From: Streblospio benedicti
Taxonomy: Eukaryota; Annelida; Polychaeta; Spionida; Spionidae
Direction: 5' to 3'
Assembly (NCBI GenBank): GCA_019095985.1
Contig: CM032669.1
Coordinates: 36,125,756 to 36,189,755, forward strand
DNA: 64,000 nt
The notes under the pieces are model-generated. The model was not told the DNA's origin and ran no database searches. It worked only from the letters and a program-made list of their open reading frames with translations. Within the stretch, counting starts at the first letter, position 1; each line of letters starts with the position of its first letter. A program made the translations under genes and the position numbers. This document shows, piece by piece, positions 36,017-57,763 of the stretch.

Positions 36017-38999
36017 TGGATATTTTAATGCAGATGAGGATATTTTTAAGTATTACAGACATAGTCTGTAGAGACTGTAGCCACAGAATGTTCATGCCAT
36101 GTAGGATTTTGGAAGGATTTTATTTGTTTTATTATTTTAGCGGTACTGATCGGTGTGTCTCTTATGAATAGATTTTTATATTTACAAAGCAATTGTAAGA
36201 GGTTGTTATGTATTGTTACACAATCACACAAGATTAATAATCTATATTAATATGCCATTTTATAGATTTTGGTTTTATTAATTGTTATTTACAATGTTGA
36301 GAATTTGTCTTCAAGTTCGCATGTAATGTTATTTTAATTGGAAAAAAATCTTAACTTAATACAGAATTCTCTAAACGTCAATTTCTTATAATCTAATGCT
36401 GACTATTTATTCATGTAATACATTTGTTTGGTTTAACAGAGATATATTTGATGACTGAAAAACCTATGCTATGTTACATATATATTCATATGAACCTATT
36501 AAATTAATTTTTTATTACTCTGACTTTAGTTGTCTTTGGCCAATATATAATCACAATGCAAACTGAAAATACAATAAGAATTGTGAATATATTATAGTTA
36601 TTTCATGACATTTCTGCATTATATGAGTTGCCTGCTATACATGTATGTATTTGCTGTTGGGGGTGGGGGGGGGGGGGTGGCTTCAGGAAAGTGGCAGTTA
36701 ATTTAAATTAAATTTCTATCTAAATATTACAAGTTACATAAAGTTCTTGATCCATAGGCAGATCCGGGGGAGGGGGGGCACACCCTTTCCCACCAAAATA
36801 TTTCATTTTCATAGTGTTTTTGGCATGTCCACCATCTACCGCTCGTACAAAACCCATGAATAAGTGCCAGTGTTATAGATATACATGCTACTTTGTTGAA
36901 TTATTATAGAATTGGGATTTTATGGCATCTGTATCACTGATTTTGATTATAAGTAGATTGGTATTAATTTTCCAATAAGGCAAAATTAGTTTTGCCAAAC
37001 TACATACAGTACAAATACTCAATCTTTTTTTGAAAGCAGACAGTAGGAAATATGTCATTTTTAGTGGGTGCATTGTAGTTGGTTGTCTTTTTTTGTTGAC
37101 CTGACCTAGTTCTACATACCTATCTATGTCATCTTTAGTTAAGCTGTCAGTAAGGTAAGTTGTCAATAAAAATATATGTTAATTTTGCATAATTTATTTC
37201 CTAATTTTCATTGAGCTCAATTTTGAGGGGTGAAATATATTTAAACCAAACAACAGTAGTGTATAGTTATGTAAAGTTTGTCAAACTTAAGGTTACTAAA
37301 GTGGTAAACTGTAAAAGGTCATTCACATCACACATACAACAAATATTGCCGTTTTCATGTTAAAGAGAGAGGGTTGGGTTTTTTGTTTTTTTTTGTTTTT
37401 TTTTTTTGTGGGGGTGGGGTGGGGAATTTTCCTAGAATTTTTTTAAATATAAATTTAAAATGGTGACATCTGGTCCAATCTGGTGATGAAAACTAAGCAT
37501 GCTCTTTCATTAAGAAATTTCATATTTGGAGAACATCTGTTAAATCAAATTTAACTACCAGGACTGCAATGCTTGTATTTATAACATCTTATAGCTTATA
37601 ATGAATAACAAATCTTACATTAAATTTCTTGTTTAATATGTCATAAAGTCTGTAAAATTTAACAATTTGTAACTGTAATAAAAGAATCTCTGAATGACAA
37701 ACTTCTGTGAATCTCTAACAACGAAAAACTTTCCAAACAAATAAAAAGCAATTATTATATATTAGGAAATAACATATTTAGCAACATCTTGCCTAATAAA
37801 TAACTTACTTAGAGCAGTGCACACGCATCTCGGACACTTTTTTAAGTGCACACCAAGCACGTGCATCTCCTATGCAATATCATTTTATTCAGAATAAACT
37901 ATTTGAAAATGAAAAATTCAAAACAAACATTATAAATGGTGACACCCGGTATTCAGCAATACGTTTTAGAGAAGACAATTGTTTCTAAACATTGTTTATT
38001 TTGGTTTTTAAAAATTGGATGCACAGGATCTGTGTGAGTAACCACCTTGCATGTTACGTTGTCTGGATGTGAAAGGCTCAGGCTTTTCAGTTGTTTCAGG
38101 TCTCAAGTGAGATACTATACGGACAGGATACTAAATGCTTTTTAGCATTTCTCAGCTAGTGACAGTATTCTAAGTGTTAGTGAATGTCACTTGAATTCGT
38201 TTCACTAAACTATACATTTCTAGGAAACAGTACAAGTGGAACTCACTTTCTAGCATCTCGAATGAGACTGGTAGGTATCACTTCAGTCTGTGGCCTGGCT
38301 TGGTTGAGTGATAACTCCCACGCGGTCTTGGTTCCAAACAGGTGAACCCGAAAACAGTTGTAAGACTTATTAGTGGGCCGTAAGCGTGAAGTGGGTGAGT
38401 TTGCAACTTCCCTATGTTAAAATTGATTTTGTGTGAGATATTTTACTAATCCTACCTTACTTTCTGTAATATATAGACATTTTGATAGACTAAATCTTAG
38501 CGGATGGTAAGCAAGACATGGGTAAATTCCATAAGTATCAGTCGTCAATCATATGATTGTGTCGTCATGCTTGACCTAGTATAAATACTGCATGTTGTTA
38601 TTGTAAAAGTTAGTTCTGGACAAATACATCGTGGAAACAACATTGTTCTCTGCTCCTAATCTTCTCACGAACCCGACCGATACAGGGATCACTACTCCTT
38701 GTTCTATAAGTGCAGCTACATTGCACAAGTTAGTCCCGTACAAGCAGACGATCTTGTAAAGTGAAAACTGGTGGAGAGTGTGACAAAAGTACCTTTTAGT
38801 GATAGGTCACTGGCCGGCACCCCTGTTAAATAGACTGCCAGAGTAGGCTGCCTTGTATAACTGCAGAAATTAGGATTAGAAGTTTCCACCTTGTCACACT
38901 TCAGTAGGGAGTATATATAGGGTAATTCTATGGGGTAACTCACTGATAACCATGGAAACAAAGTGATAGTAGAAGTCTGCACCACCATAACGGTCTGCG
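36017..38999. other. 3' UTR and intergenic stretch after the MCRIP-type gene
   Basis: 3' untranslated sequence to the AATAAA at 37165, then AT-rich intergenic DNA with a G-rich run (36658-36678) and a T/G-rich run (37375-37425). A region at 38040-38720 has a higher GC content and a TATAAATA near 38580, but no gene or element end was recognised. Confidence 0.5.
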
Positions 39000-39009
39000 T
39001 TTAATTGTG

Positions 39010-39275
39010 TACTTCAGCTGCTGAAGAAAATCCTTGTGTTTGTTTCTTTCGTATCTAACTAACTAAGTATGTATGTGTATCTCTAGACAAGCTAGAGCTT
39101 TTGCTTATGAACCGATTTTAATATTCAAGCTTTACACAACCATGTATGACGAGACACTAAAGTGATTCCATTTTTGACCCTTTGCCTATTAAAGTGTGCT
39201 TTCCACAGGGCCATTTGTGGTCGATTTTGATACTTTGCCAATCAACGTTTGTCTATCAGAGAGCCATTTTAAGTC
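39010..39275 (-). mobile_element. Helentron-like non-autonomous element, diverged 3' part
   Basis: An old partial copy of the family described at 9661-10385, in inverted orientation: decayed hairpin (CTTCAGCTGCTGAAG), GTATGT microsatellite remnant, GACAAGCTAGAGCTTTT, TTTACACAAC, and the AAAGTGATT block. The far half is missing. Confidence 0.5.
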
Positions 39276-39318
39276 AATATCATAATTCCCCCCCCCCCCA
39301 CTCCCAATGATCCAATGT

Positions 39319-39750
39319 TTATTCCAGTGTTTTATACACTGGCTTGTACCCAATTAATTGCGTCCGTCCGTCCATCCGTCCGTCCATCCATCCGGTTCGT
39401 TACCCCTCTACAGGTCGCATCGTTTGAGCTAGGATGCTCAAATTTGGCATGTCGGTTGGAAATGGTGACCACAAGAACCCTATTTCACATGGGCCCAAAC
39501 GGTCCATATTTGGGCCCATTTGGGCCCATTATTAGGTCCATTTTACTAGTGAATCACATTCTTATTACTATTTGAATGCACCATTAAAATCAATATTCTA
39601 TAACCACAAACTCCAGACACATCGGCTCCAAAAAATGTATCCACTTCTTAGTAATAGATGATACTGCTATAAATCAATAATCAGCCAATATATAGACAGT
39701 GACATTCCAGTGTATTAAACACTGGTTTGCCCTCACCGGGGGCGCTTTTC
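39319..39750 (+). mobile_element. Microsatellite-bearing repeat, family B, copy 1
   Basis: It starts TTATT then CCAGTGTTTTATACACTGG, a 19-bp near-palindrome, followed by a GTCC/ATCC microsatellite, TTTGAGCTAGGATGCTCAAA (a hairpin), and TTTGGGCCCATTTGGGCCCA. It ends with a second near-palindrome, CCAGTGTATTAAACACTGG, then TTGCCCTCACCGGGGGCGC. Two further copies follow at 42742-43170 and 43171-43582. Hairpins at both ends, a microsatellite and head-to-tail copies suggest a rolling-circle-type non-autonomous element, but this is inference. The open frames across it are repetitive and not genes. Confidence 0.5.
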
Positions 39751-39779
39751 ATAAATAAATTGAACATGAACATCTATAA

Positions 39780-40020
39780 AAAGCACATGATACAGCATGA
39801 ACATTTTGAATGTGAAATATGAAAATGAAAGCTTTATAAAGTTAGCTCTAACTCTAACCCCACAGAACATGACAAATAGAGATGAAAATGAGAATTATTT
39901 AGATGGTTTATTGCATTGTGATTAGTGCTCTCCACCAGTACAGTTTACACCTGATATCTGGTCTATTCTGGAGTGGAGGTTTTGCGCTAAACTGTATTTG
40001 TAGGATTTAAGCTGCAACAA
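39780..40020 (+). repeat. Duplicated flank segment X, copy 1
   Basis: About 220 bp similar to 43593-43812 (shared TTGAATGTGAAAT, GAAAGCTTTATAAA, TTAGATGGTTTATTGCA, CACCTGATATCTGGTC). Both copies lie just 3' of a family-B repeat, so the repeat and this segment were duplicated together or share a mobile unit. Confidence 0.5.
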
Positions 40021-40265
40021 TGTACATTCTTCATTTCCAAGTAGCGCAGAAAAAGCTGCGCTCTCATCTTTTTTTATTTAATTTTGAGACATATTTTTGT
40101 GAGTTCTTCCGGTGTGTGTTATAAGCCGCTGCCTACTGTCCCTGACCTGGGATTGTCCCTGAAAATGTGTTTTTTTTACACAGTGTCCCTGAAATCCCTG
40201 ATTTGAGTTTCATGTCCCTGAAAACTTTAAAAAGAGTGCAATCATCAAATAAATCTGGATAAAAA

Positions 40266-42705
40266 TTGAGATGACTCAGACTGCTTCACTTACCCAAATC
40301 CATGACGAACCTACCAGAGAAGAAAACATACTCGATTTGGTATTCACAACAAACCCATCGTTGATAATAAACTCAAGCTCAGCCGTACCTGGATTATCCG
40401 ACCACCATATAGTAGTGACAGACATAAATACGAGGCTGCAGCGAGACACACAGAAGAAAAGGAAGATCTACCAGTACAGTAGAACCAAGTGGGATCCGAT
40501 AAGATCAGACATGGACAAAATGGCACTGGAGCTTGAATCCCAGTTCAATGCACAGAATGATGTAGAATTGATGTGGAGCCACCTCAAAACATCTATCCGA
40601 AAATCAATCGAAACCCACATTCCATCTAAAATGGTGAATAGAAAATACTCCCCGCCTTGGATAACCTGGAGTATCCGGCGACTCTTCAAGAAAAAGAAAA
40701 GACTCTACAAACAAGCTAAGAGAACTAAGAATTGGAAAAACTTTAGAGCATGCCAGAAGGAGTCCAGAAGAGCTATGAGAAATGCAGAAGCCAACTATCT
40801 AAATAGTATTGTTGAGGAAGGGCTTGAAACAAACAACACCAATCCATTTTGGAAGTATATTAAGGCAAAACGTCAGGATAGTGTAGGAGTAGCACCACTG
40901 AAAAATGGTACCACATTGGTAACTGATGCGAAAACGAAGGCATCGTTACTTATCAAACAATTCCAGTCAGTTTTCACCCGTGATGATGGAAAAACCTCAC
41001 CAGTAGTCCATGGCAGAAAACAACCTCAAATGCCAGACATAACAGTAAACACTGATGGAATTGTAAAACTACTTAGGTCCATCAAGCCAGATAAAAGCAG
41101 TGGACCCAATGAAATCCCAAATCGTGTACTAAAGGAATGCGCCATCAATATCGCACCGGGCTTACGATGCATCTTCCAGAGGTTCCTTGACACAGGAGAA
41201 CTACCAACTGACTGGAGGAGTGCTAACATCAGCAGTGCTTTCAAGAAAGGAGATAAACATAAACCTGAAAATTATCGCCCATAATTCGCTCACATCAGTT
41301 ATTTGCAAGACTCTAGAACATATCATCCGTCATCATATCAGAAAACACCTCGATAAACACCAAATCCTAACAGATCTCAACCATGGATTCAGAAGTGGAC
41401 ATTCCTGCGAAACACAACTCCTAACCACAACATTTGATCTATTCTCCAATTTCGACAAAGGAAATCAAAATGACATGATAATACTAGACTTCAGCAAAGC
41501 ATTTGATACAGTTCCTCACGGCAAACTTTTGGACAAGTTAACTCATTATGGCATAGAAGGCTCACTTCACGACTGGCTCAGATGTTTTCTCATGAAACGA
41601 ACAATGAAAGCGGTAGATGATGGCGAGGAATCAGAGGAAGTGTACGTAGAATCAGGGGTACCGCAAGAGACAGTCCTCGGACCACTGTTGTTCTTGTGCC
41701 ACATAAATATCTACCTGCAACAGTTAAATCCCAGGTCAGATTATTCGCGGATGACTGCCTCCTGTACAGAACTATTAGATCATTCAAAGACCATCTACAA
41801 CTCCAGGCGGATCTTGAAAGTCTACAGAAATGGGCGGAAGACTGGGGTATGAGATTCAACGCCACCAAGTGCTACAAACTCAGTTTCAAAAATAAATCAA
41901 GCTACATGTACCAACTCTGTGGGACTATCCTCAAGCAGGTCAAAAACAACCCATACTTGGGAGTTATCATCTCCGAGAACCTGGAATGGGAGGAGCTAAT
42001 CCTCAAAATAACGAAGAAGGCGTCTTCATTGCTAGGACTACTAAGAAGAAACCTGAGGACCTGTCCTGCACCAATCAAATGTACAGCATACTGCACTCTC
42101 GTCCGACCGCTCCTAGAGTACAGTGCATCAGTATGGGACCCTCATCTCCAAAAGGACATCGTCCAACTTGAAAGATTTTCCAGAGTAGAGCAGTTCGGTA
42201 CATCACAGGCGATTACAAAACCCACATGCCAGGCTTCATCACAAACAAACTGCAAGAGCTCAACCTACCCAGCCTCGAAGAAAGACGAAAAAATGCCAGA
42301 CTTGTAATGCTCTATAAGATCCGGAAAAACCTGCTTCCCTCTCTCACACCAGACAAGTTCCTAACACCTGTACGTGAAGGCCGCCGTTCTATCTGACAAC
42401 CCAGAAGATATGAAGGGCACGTCACCGCGGAACCAAACAAGAGGTCTATCAGTATGAACAGCCAGTGTTATGTAGTCCCCCCAAGCAAAACGCCACAACA
42501 CATGGGGTCATTCTTTGTAAAAACTCCCTTAGAGTGGAACCATTTGGTGGAAAGTACCGTCACCGCAGGTACTGTTGAGGAGTTTGCTCATCTTCTCACC
42601 TCTCGGAGTCATTAGTTCATGCGCTCTCCCCCGTCGCCTCGATAACAGTGGTAACTGTTCCTGCGACGTAGAAATCAAGAACAAGAACAAGAAAAAAAAC
42701 TTAAT
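40266..42705 (+). mobile_element. CR1/Jockey-type LINE, 5'-truncated and frameshifted
   Basis: The first frame (40271-41284) carries the end of an apurinic endonuclease (LDLVFTTNPS..., GLSDHHIVVTDI), a basic linker, and the start of reverse transcriptase (SIKPDKSSGPNEIPNRVLKE, GDKHKPENYRP). RT continues in other frames: FRSGHSCETQLLTTTFDLF, MIILDFSKAFDTVPHGKLLD, GVPQETVLGPLLF, then the catalytic LFADDCLLYR near 41738, then a C-terminal region to about 42615 (PSLEERRKNARLVMLYKIRK). At least three frame breaks (about 41284, 41700 and 42170) and an in-frame stop near 42395 disable it, and the endonuclease N-terminus is missing. It ends in AGAACAAGAACAAGAAAAAA. It sits between family-B repeats. 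CR1/Jockey clade is inferred from the RT style. Confidence 0.5.
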
Positions 42706-42741
42706 CATAACAGACTTTGTAAACAGACGGTTATAGATAAA

Positions 42742-43582
42742 TTATTCCAGTGTTTTATACACTGGCTTGTACCCAGTTAATTGCGTCCGTCCGTCCATCC
42801 GTCCATCCATCCGGTTCGTTACCCCTCTACAGGCTGCATCGTTTGAGCTAGGATGCTCAAATTTGGCATGTCGGTTGGAAATGGTGACCACAAGAACCCT
42901 ATTTCACATGGGCCCAAACGGTCCATATTTGGGCCCATTTGGGCGCATTATTAGGTCCATTTTACTAGTGAATCACATTCTTATTACTATTTGAATGCAC
43001 GATTAAAATCAATATTCTATAACCACAAACTCCAGACACATCGGCTCCAAAAAATGTATCCACTTCTTGGTAATAGATGATACTGTTATAAATCGATAAT
43101 CAGCCAATATATAGACAGTGACATTCCAGTGTATTAAACACTGGTTTGCCCTCACCGGGGGCGCTTTTCATTATTCCAGTGTTTTATACACTGGCTTGTA
43201 CCCAATTAATTGCGTCCGTCCATCCGTCCATCCATCCCTCCGGTTCGTTACCCCTCTACAGGTCGCATCGTTTGAGCTAGGATGCTCAAATTTGGCATGT
43301 CGGTTGGAAATGATGACCACAAGAACCCTATTTCACATGGGCCCAAACGGTCCATATTTGGGCCCATTTGGGCCCATTATTAGGTCCATTTTACTAGTGA
43401 ATCACATTCTTATTACTATTTGAATGCACCATTAAAATAAATATTCTATAACCACAAACTCCAGACACATCGGCTCCAAAAAATGTATCCACTTCTTGGT
43501 AATAGTTGATACTGGTATAAATCAATAATCAGCCAATATATAGACAGTGACATTCCAGTGTATTAAACACTGGTTTGCCCTC
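42742..43582 (+). mobile_element. Microsatellite-bearing repeat, family B, tandem dimer
   Basis: Two head-to-tail copies (42742-43170 and 43171-43582) of the family at 39319-39750, differing by few substitutions and in microsatellite length. The junction at 43170/43171 is direct (GCGCTTTTCA then TTATTCCAG), which fixes both ends of the unit. The second copy ends early at TTTGCCCTC, lacking the ACCGGGGGCGC tail. Confidence 0.5.
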
Positions 43583-43592
43583 CAGAAAATCT

Positions 43593-43812
43593 AAAGCGTG
43601 AACATGTTGAATGTGAAATGTGAAAGTGAAAGCTTTATAAAATTAAATTTGATCAAACAGAGCATGATAATCCCATCGATATGTGGAGCTCTAAATAAGA
43701 ATCATTTAGATGGTTTATTGCACTGTGATCAGTGCTCTCAATGGGTAAAATTCACACCTGATATCTGGTCAAATCTGGAGCGGAGGTTGTGGACCAGACT
43801 GTATTTATAACC
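43593..43812 (+). repeat. Duplicated flank segment X, copy 2
   Basis: The counterpart of 39780-40020. One frame reads NKNHLDGLLHCDQCSQWVKF, like the PHD-type C-x2-C-x2-W knuckle found in some Jockey/CR1-type LINE proteins. It may be a remnant of a retrotransposon ORF. There is no intact gene. Confidence 0.5.
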
Positions 43813-44151
43813 GCGTATGTCACAAATATATTCTCATGAAAAAAATCATGAGTAAATTGGCACTGACCCCTTGTTTTCTAATGTGATATTGTGTTGATGA
43901 TATTGTTATGATATAACATTGACTAAATTTAAGTCTCTTTATTTATCTTGATAACTTGAACTATATTTATATTGATACTTATTTATGTATAAGTCCTTTG
44001 AATTAATTTGATATAATATAGAATACATGAAAAATAATCTACTTTAGCAAGAAGTTCATCAAATGAAGGTGTAGCTAACTATATACTTCAATGTCTTTGG
44101 TTACAAATGTATTAAAAGCAAATATAATCAGCTACAAATTGTTATTTAGTA

Positions 44152-44328
44152 GGGTTATAGTTGAGTTTTAACATGCATGGTACTTTTTAGTACATTCAGA
44201 ACCAAGTAGACTTGTACAGTCTTTGACTTGGCCTGGGCGGGGATCGAACCCCCCCAACTGCGCCCCCCCCAACTGCGCCGCTTAGCGACTAGCCAACAAA
44301 GCCAACGCTATACCAACTACGCCACATC
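44152..44328 (-). mobile_element. tRNA-derived SINE, copy a
   Basis: Minus-strand copy with tRNA-like head. The complement of the B box (GGATCGAACC) is at 44241-44250, followed by a duplicated AACTGCGCC segment and the A-box side. The tail part reads TTTAACATGCATGGTAC and AACCAAGTAGACTTGTACAG in plus orientation. It is paired by inverted repeat with copy c (44740-44962). Confidence 0.5.
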
Positions 44329-44518
44329 CACAAGGCTAAAAACATATATAAGTATCACAATAGTTTTTAATCAGGCTAAAAACCTTTGCTTCAATGACGT
44401 ATTGATACCCACTACTATTTCTGATGTCATGTCTTACGTCCAACGTATGTCCATGATGGTTAAGTATCTCCTTTATAGTACTGAGTAGATCTAGTGAAGT
44501 ATTGTTATGGAGATTCGC

Positions 44519-44632
44519 ATGCTTTGATATGAAATTTTGTAGAGTTATAGTTGAGTTTTAACATGCATGGTACTTTTTAGTACATTCAGAACCAAGTAGA
44601 CTTATACAGTCTTTGACTTGGCCTGGGCGGGG
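44519..44632 (-). mobile_element. tRNA-derived SINE, truncated copy b
   Basis: Body and tail of the same SINE, ending at GCCTGGGCGGGG without the tRNA head. Together with copies a and c it makes a mosaic of direct and inverted repeats. The sequence joining them (about 44398-44510 and 44632-44743) is itself a 112-bp direct repeat. Confidence 0.5.
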
Positions 44633-44739
44633 GTATTGATACCCACTACTAGCTCTGATGTCATGTCTTACGTCCAACGTATGTCCATGATGGTTAAGTA
44701 TCTCCTTTATAGTACTGAGTAGATCTAGTGAAGTATTGT

Positions 44740-44962
44740 TATGGCGTAGTTGATATAGCGTTGGCTTTGTTGGCTAGTCGCTAAGCGGCGCAGTTGACCC
44801 AGAGGTCCGGGGTTCGATCCCCGCCCAGGCCAAGTCAAAGACTGTATAAGTCTACTTGGTTCTGAATGTACTAAAAAGTACCATGCATGTTAAAACTCAA
44901 CTATAACCCTACTAAATTTCATATCAAAGCATGCGAATCTCCATAACAATACTTCACTAGAT
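44740..44962 (+). mobile_element. tRNA-derived SINE, copy c (intact head)
   Basis: Polymerase III A-box-like sequence (TGGCGTAGTTG) at 44742-44752 and a B box (GGTTCGATCC) at 44811-44820, about 60 bp apart as in a tRNA. A unique body follows (CAAAGACTGTATAAGTCTAC, AAAAAGTACCATGCATG). This is a SINE rather than a tRNA gene because the acceptor-stem pairing is lacking and the body continues. Confidence 0.5.
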
Positions 44963-45587
44963 CTATAAATTGTTACATATGCTGTCAGAATCACAACACA
45001 TTTTTATACATCTGTTTCAATTCTAACTAACAGACCTTCTGACAAACAGACCTGACGAACGAGTCTTCTGGCAATTGGTCCTTCTGACAATCAGGTGGTC
45101 ACCGTCAGAGGTAAAGTGGTCTCTGTGCCCCGTGGTGTTCTTTTTTAAGTTTGTTACTATGAGAAACGGTCTTTAAAAGTGAAATTTTGATAGAGAGATG
45201 GTCTTGATTGGAGGTTCTACTGTGTATACCTAGGCCATGTATAGAATCTACAATGTCTGTGTTTCTGAACCTCTGTGGTTCTGAATTCCGAATCTGAACA
45301 CTAAATATATTTACATTGGAGCCTCCAATTAAGATTTAAAATCACCCACCTCTATAATAAGAAAACTTTTTGTGGTACCAAACCTTTAAAGAGACTGCCA
45401 TGATCGTATGTTTAGAGACAGCCCTGGCAGACGTCTTTATTGAGACCACTTGAGGGGTCACTTTTCTGAGGTTTTAAGGGGTTTTCTGGGTTTTCTGTTT
45501 TTCTTTAAAGATCAATTTTACATGTATGCTCTTCTACATTTCATTTATTTCAAAACATATCATTATTTATTACAATTTTGTTTTATA

Positions 45588-45789
45588 CTGTAAAACTAGA
45601 ATATTTAATATGGCTATTAAATTTTGCGATTTTCATGTATAAATTATATTGTGACTATTTAATTTTGCGATTTTGGCCCATCCTGGACCTACTTTACATA
45701 GGCTATTAATGTTTGCTGACTATTTAAGTTTTGCACCTACCCACGAAATTCCCAAATTAAATTGGGCGCAAACATTTCTAGTTTTACAG
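45588..45789 (+). mobile_element. Tc1/mariner-type MITE, copy 1
   Basis: Terminal inverted repeats CTGTAAAACTAGAA and TTCTAGTTTTACAG flanked by TA on both sides, as for Tc1/mariner insertions. About 202 bp with no coding capacity. A second copy lies in the opposite orientation at 50878-51064. Confidence 0.5.
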
Positions 45790-45897
45790 TAACTTTATTT
45801 TAGTGTATCAAATATCTGTTGTCTGGGCTGGCTTTGGACTATGTCTACTTCATATTAAATTAAATGAGTTATTAATATCATTTTAGACTTTTTTGAA

Positions 45898-55883
<9,986 letters not shown>

Positions 55884-56491
55884 TTTCTTGCATTACTATG
55901 TTATAAAGTGCATATATGACACATTCAAAATAACAGTAACACGTTATCAACAGTAATATCAAAAGAGATGAGCAGCTATGTAGATATTATTGTATCCTAG
56001 TGTATTCATATTTAAATCCCAGTGTATTAGCATTTAAAATATAACAGTGAGAGGTGTGTGACGGTGTCTGTGTGTGGGTAATGCAAAAAGTAGAGAGCTA
56101 AAGATTTACAGATAGTGCCTTTTGTGATTATGGTAATTTAATTGTACAGACAGTTGTGTTGTATATATGGTAATGACTTTGTGCACTTGACAGGTGATCA
56201 TTACAAAGGAAACTAGACTAAAACCTATATGACAATTGAGCAGATGAAACACAGTCATTTCAGTGTACAAGTTGAAAACTGTTAGTAAATACTTATATTT
56301 ATGGCCATGTATGATATTGGAGAAAATAAGTGAACAGTAATAAAAATCTGCACCTAAAATGTACATTTTTGGATTTCTTGCTTTCCTGTAAATTCTATAT
56401 TTTGTGATGATTCATCTTTGCCTATTTTTTTTAATATATTACTATGCATGCACGAAACACATGACGATCCAATCTGCACACAATTGTCACA

Positions 56492-57763
56492 ATGCGTTCT
56501 TCATGCACAAGATTACTTATTCTTTGTGCTTTTGGATCTTTGTGTATTGTTGCATTTTATTTTGAGATTTCCAATGGACTTATCAAAAAAATTTTTCACA
56601 ACCAGTCTCAATCTATAAATCATGTGGAAAATCATTCACTGTGTCGACCAAAAACAAACCTATATTTTTTGAGGATACCAAAGACGGGAAGCTCCACACT
56701 TGCTAATATTTTAACTAGATATGGATTAAAACACAAATGTAAGATGAGTACAGGCTTAAAATCACCGTTGGAAAAACCTCATAAAAATGACTTTTATAAC
56801 GTTATTGCTTATCAACATACAGAGTTCAAGGAGAGTGTTCTAAAAATGATCATGCCAAAAGACACCATATACGTAACACTATTAAGGAATCCAATGTCGC
56901 ACATCAAATCCGTCTTTAATTATCTAAACCTCAAAACGCAATTAAATTTTCATAATGGCAACTCATTTGAACAGTTTCTTAAATTTCCTGCAAAATATGA
57001 TAGGCACAGGATAACAGCCAATATGTTATCGAGGCCATTTGGAACGTCTATTTCAATGAAGAATAACTTCTCATATCTGGATAAAAAATTCAAACTTGTT
57101 ATGATTCAAGAATATTACGAAGCATCTCTACTTCTTTTAAAAGATGAACTTTGCATGGAACTTGAAGACATAATCCATTTGAATTTGAAATATGAAACCT
57201 ATGATCATAAACATAAGCATTATTCAGTAGCACTTCAAAGATCTCACCTGCAGTGGAGTGAACGTGACTATGATCTGTATATGCATTTTAAGAATATACT
57301 GACCATGAAAATAAAAAGTGAAGGCTTAGAATTTGAGAAACACATAAATCATCTGAAGAAATTAAATCAAATTGTCAGTGACTTCTGTAGTACTATGTGT
57401 ACACTTTTCTTAAAACTCAAAATCAATAAAATTACACCTATTAAGGCACTGGCAAAACTGCACGAGAAGTTAAACATTCAAAATATCGAAAAACAACCAA
57501 CTTTATTAAATTTTCAGCTACTAGACTGTTTAGCATTGAGTGTAGACGAACATGTCATGTTTAAAGTTGTAGATTATGCGAACAACTTAAATAGAAAAAA
57601 TTTAGAACTTCCACAAATCATTATGCGTGAAATAGTGAGAGGAAATGGATATAACATTGATGCTATCACCACAAAAACATTTATAGCCTACACAACATTT
57701 TCTAATTTTACTTTGCCAGTTCATTGGTGTACAGAAATTCGCACAGATATGAGACCCTGAAGT
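56492..57763 (+). CDS. GAL3ST: Galactose-3-O-sulfotransferase-family enzyme, intronless (type II membrane protein)
   Basis: One open frame of 422 aa. Residues about 7-25 form a hydrophobic signal anchor (LLILCAFGSLCIVAFYF), as in Golgi type II enzymes. LYFLRIPKTGSSTLANIL (57-74) is the 5'-phosphosulfate-binding loop with its Lys64, and YVTLLRNPMSHIKSVFNYL (127-145) is the 3'-phosphate-binding motif. The family (GAL3ST1-4) transfers sulfate from PAPS to the 3-OH of galactose on glycolipids or glycans. The length is near the usual 400-490 aa. The acceptor substrate cannot be told. An N-glycosylation sequon (NQS at 37) is near the stem. An intronless coding region suggests either a retrocopy expansion or simply a large exon; no A-tail or flanking duplication is seen. 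Confidence 0.5.

Noticed and set aside
38040-38720. GC-shifted stretch with TATAAATA that could be a solo LTR or promoter
   Set aside because: No matching second copy, no defined ends or primer-binding site; insufficient support.
39315-43423. Repeated frames with VRPSVRPS and LACRLEMVTTRTLFHMG
   Set aside because: They are translations of the family-B repeat and its GTCC microsatellite, not a protein family.
44740-44830. Possible functional tRNA gene with A and B boxes
   Set aside because: The acceptor stem does not pair and a SINE body follows; other copies show the same unit.
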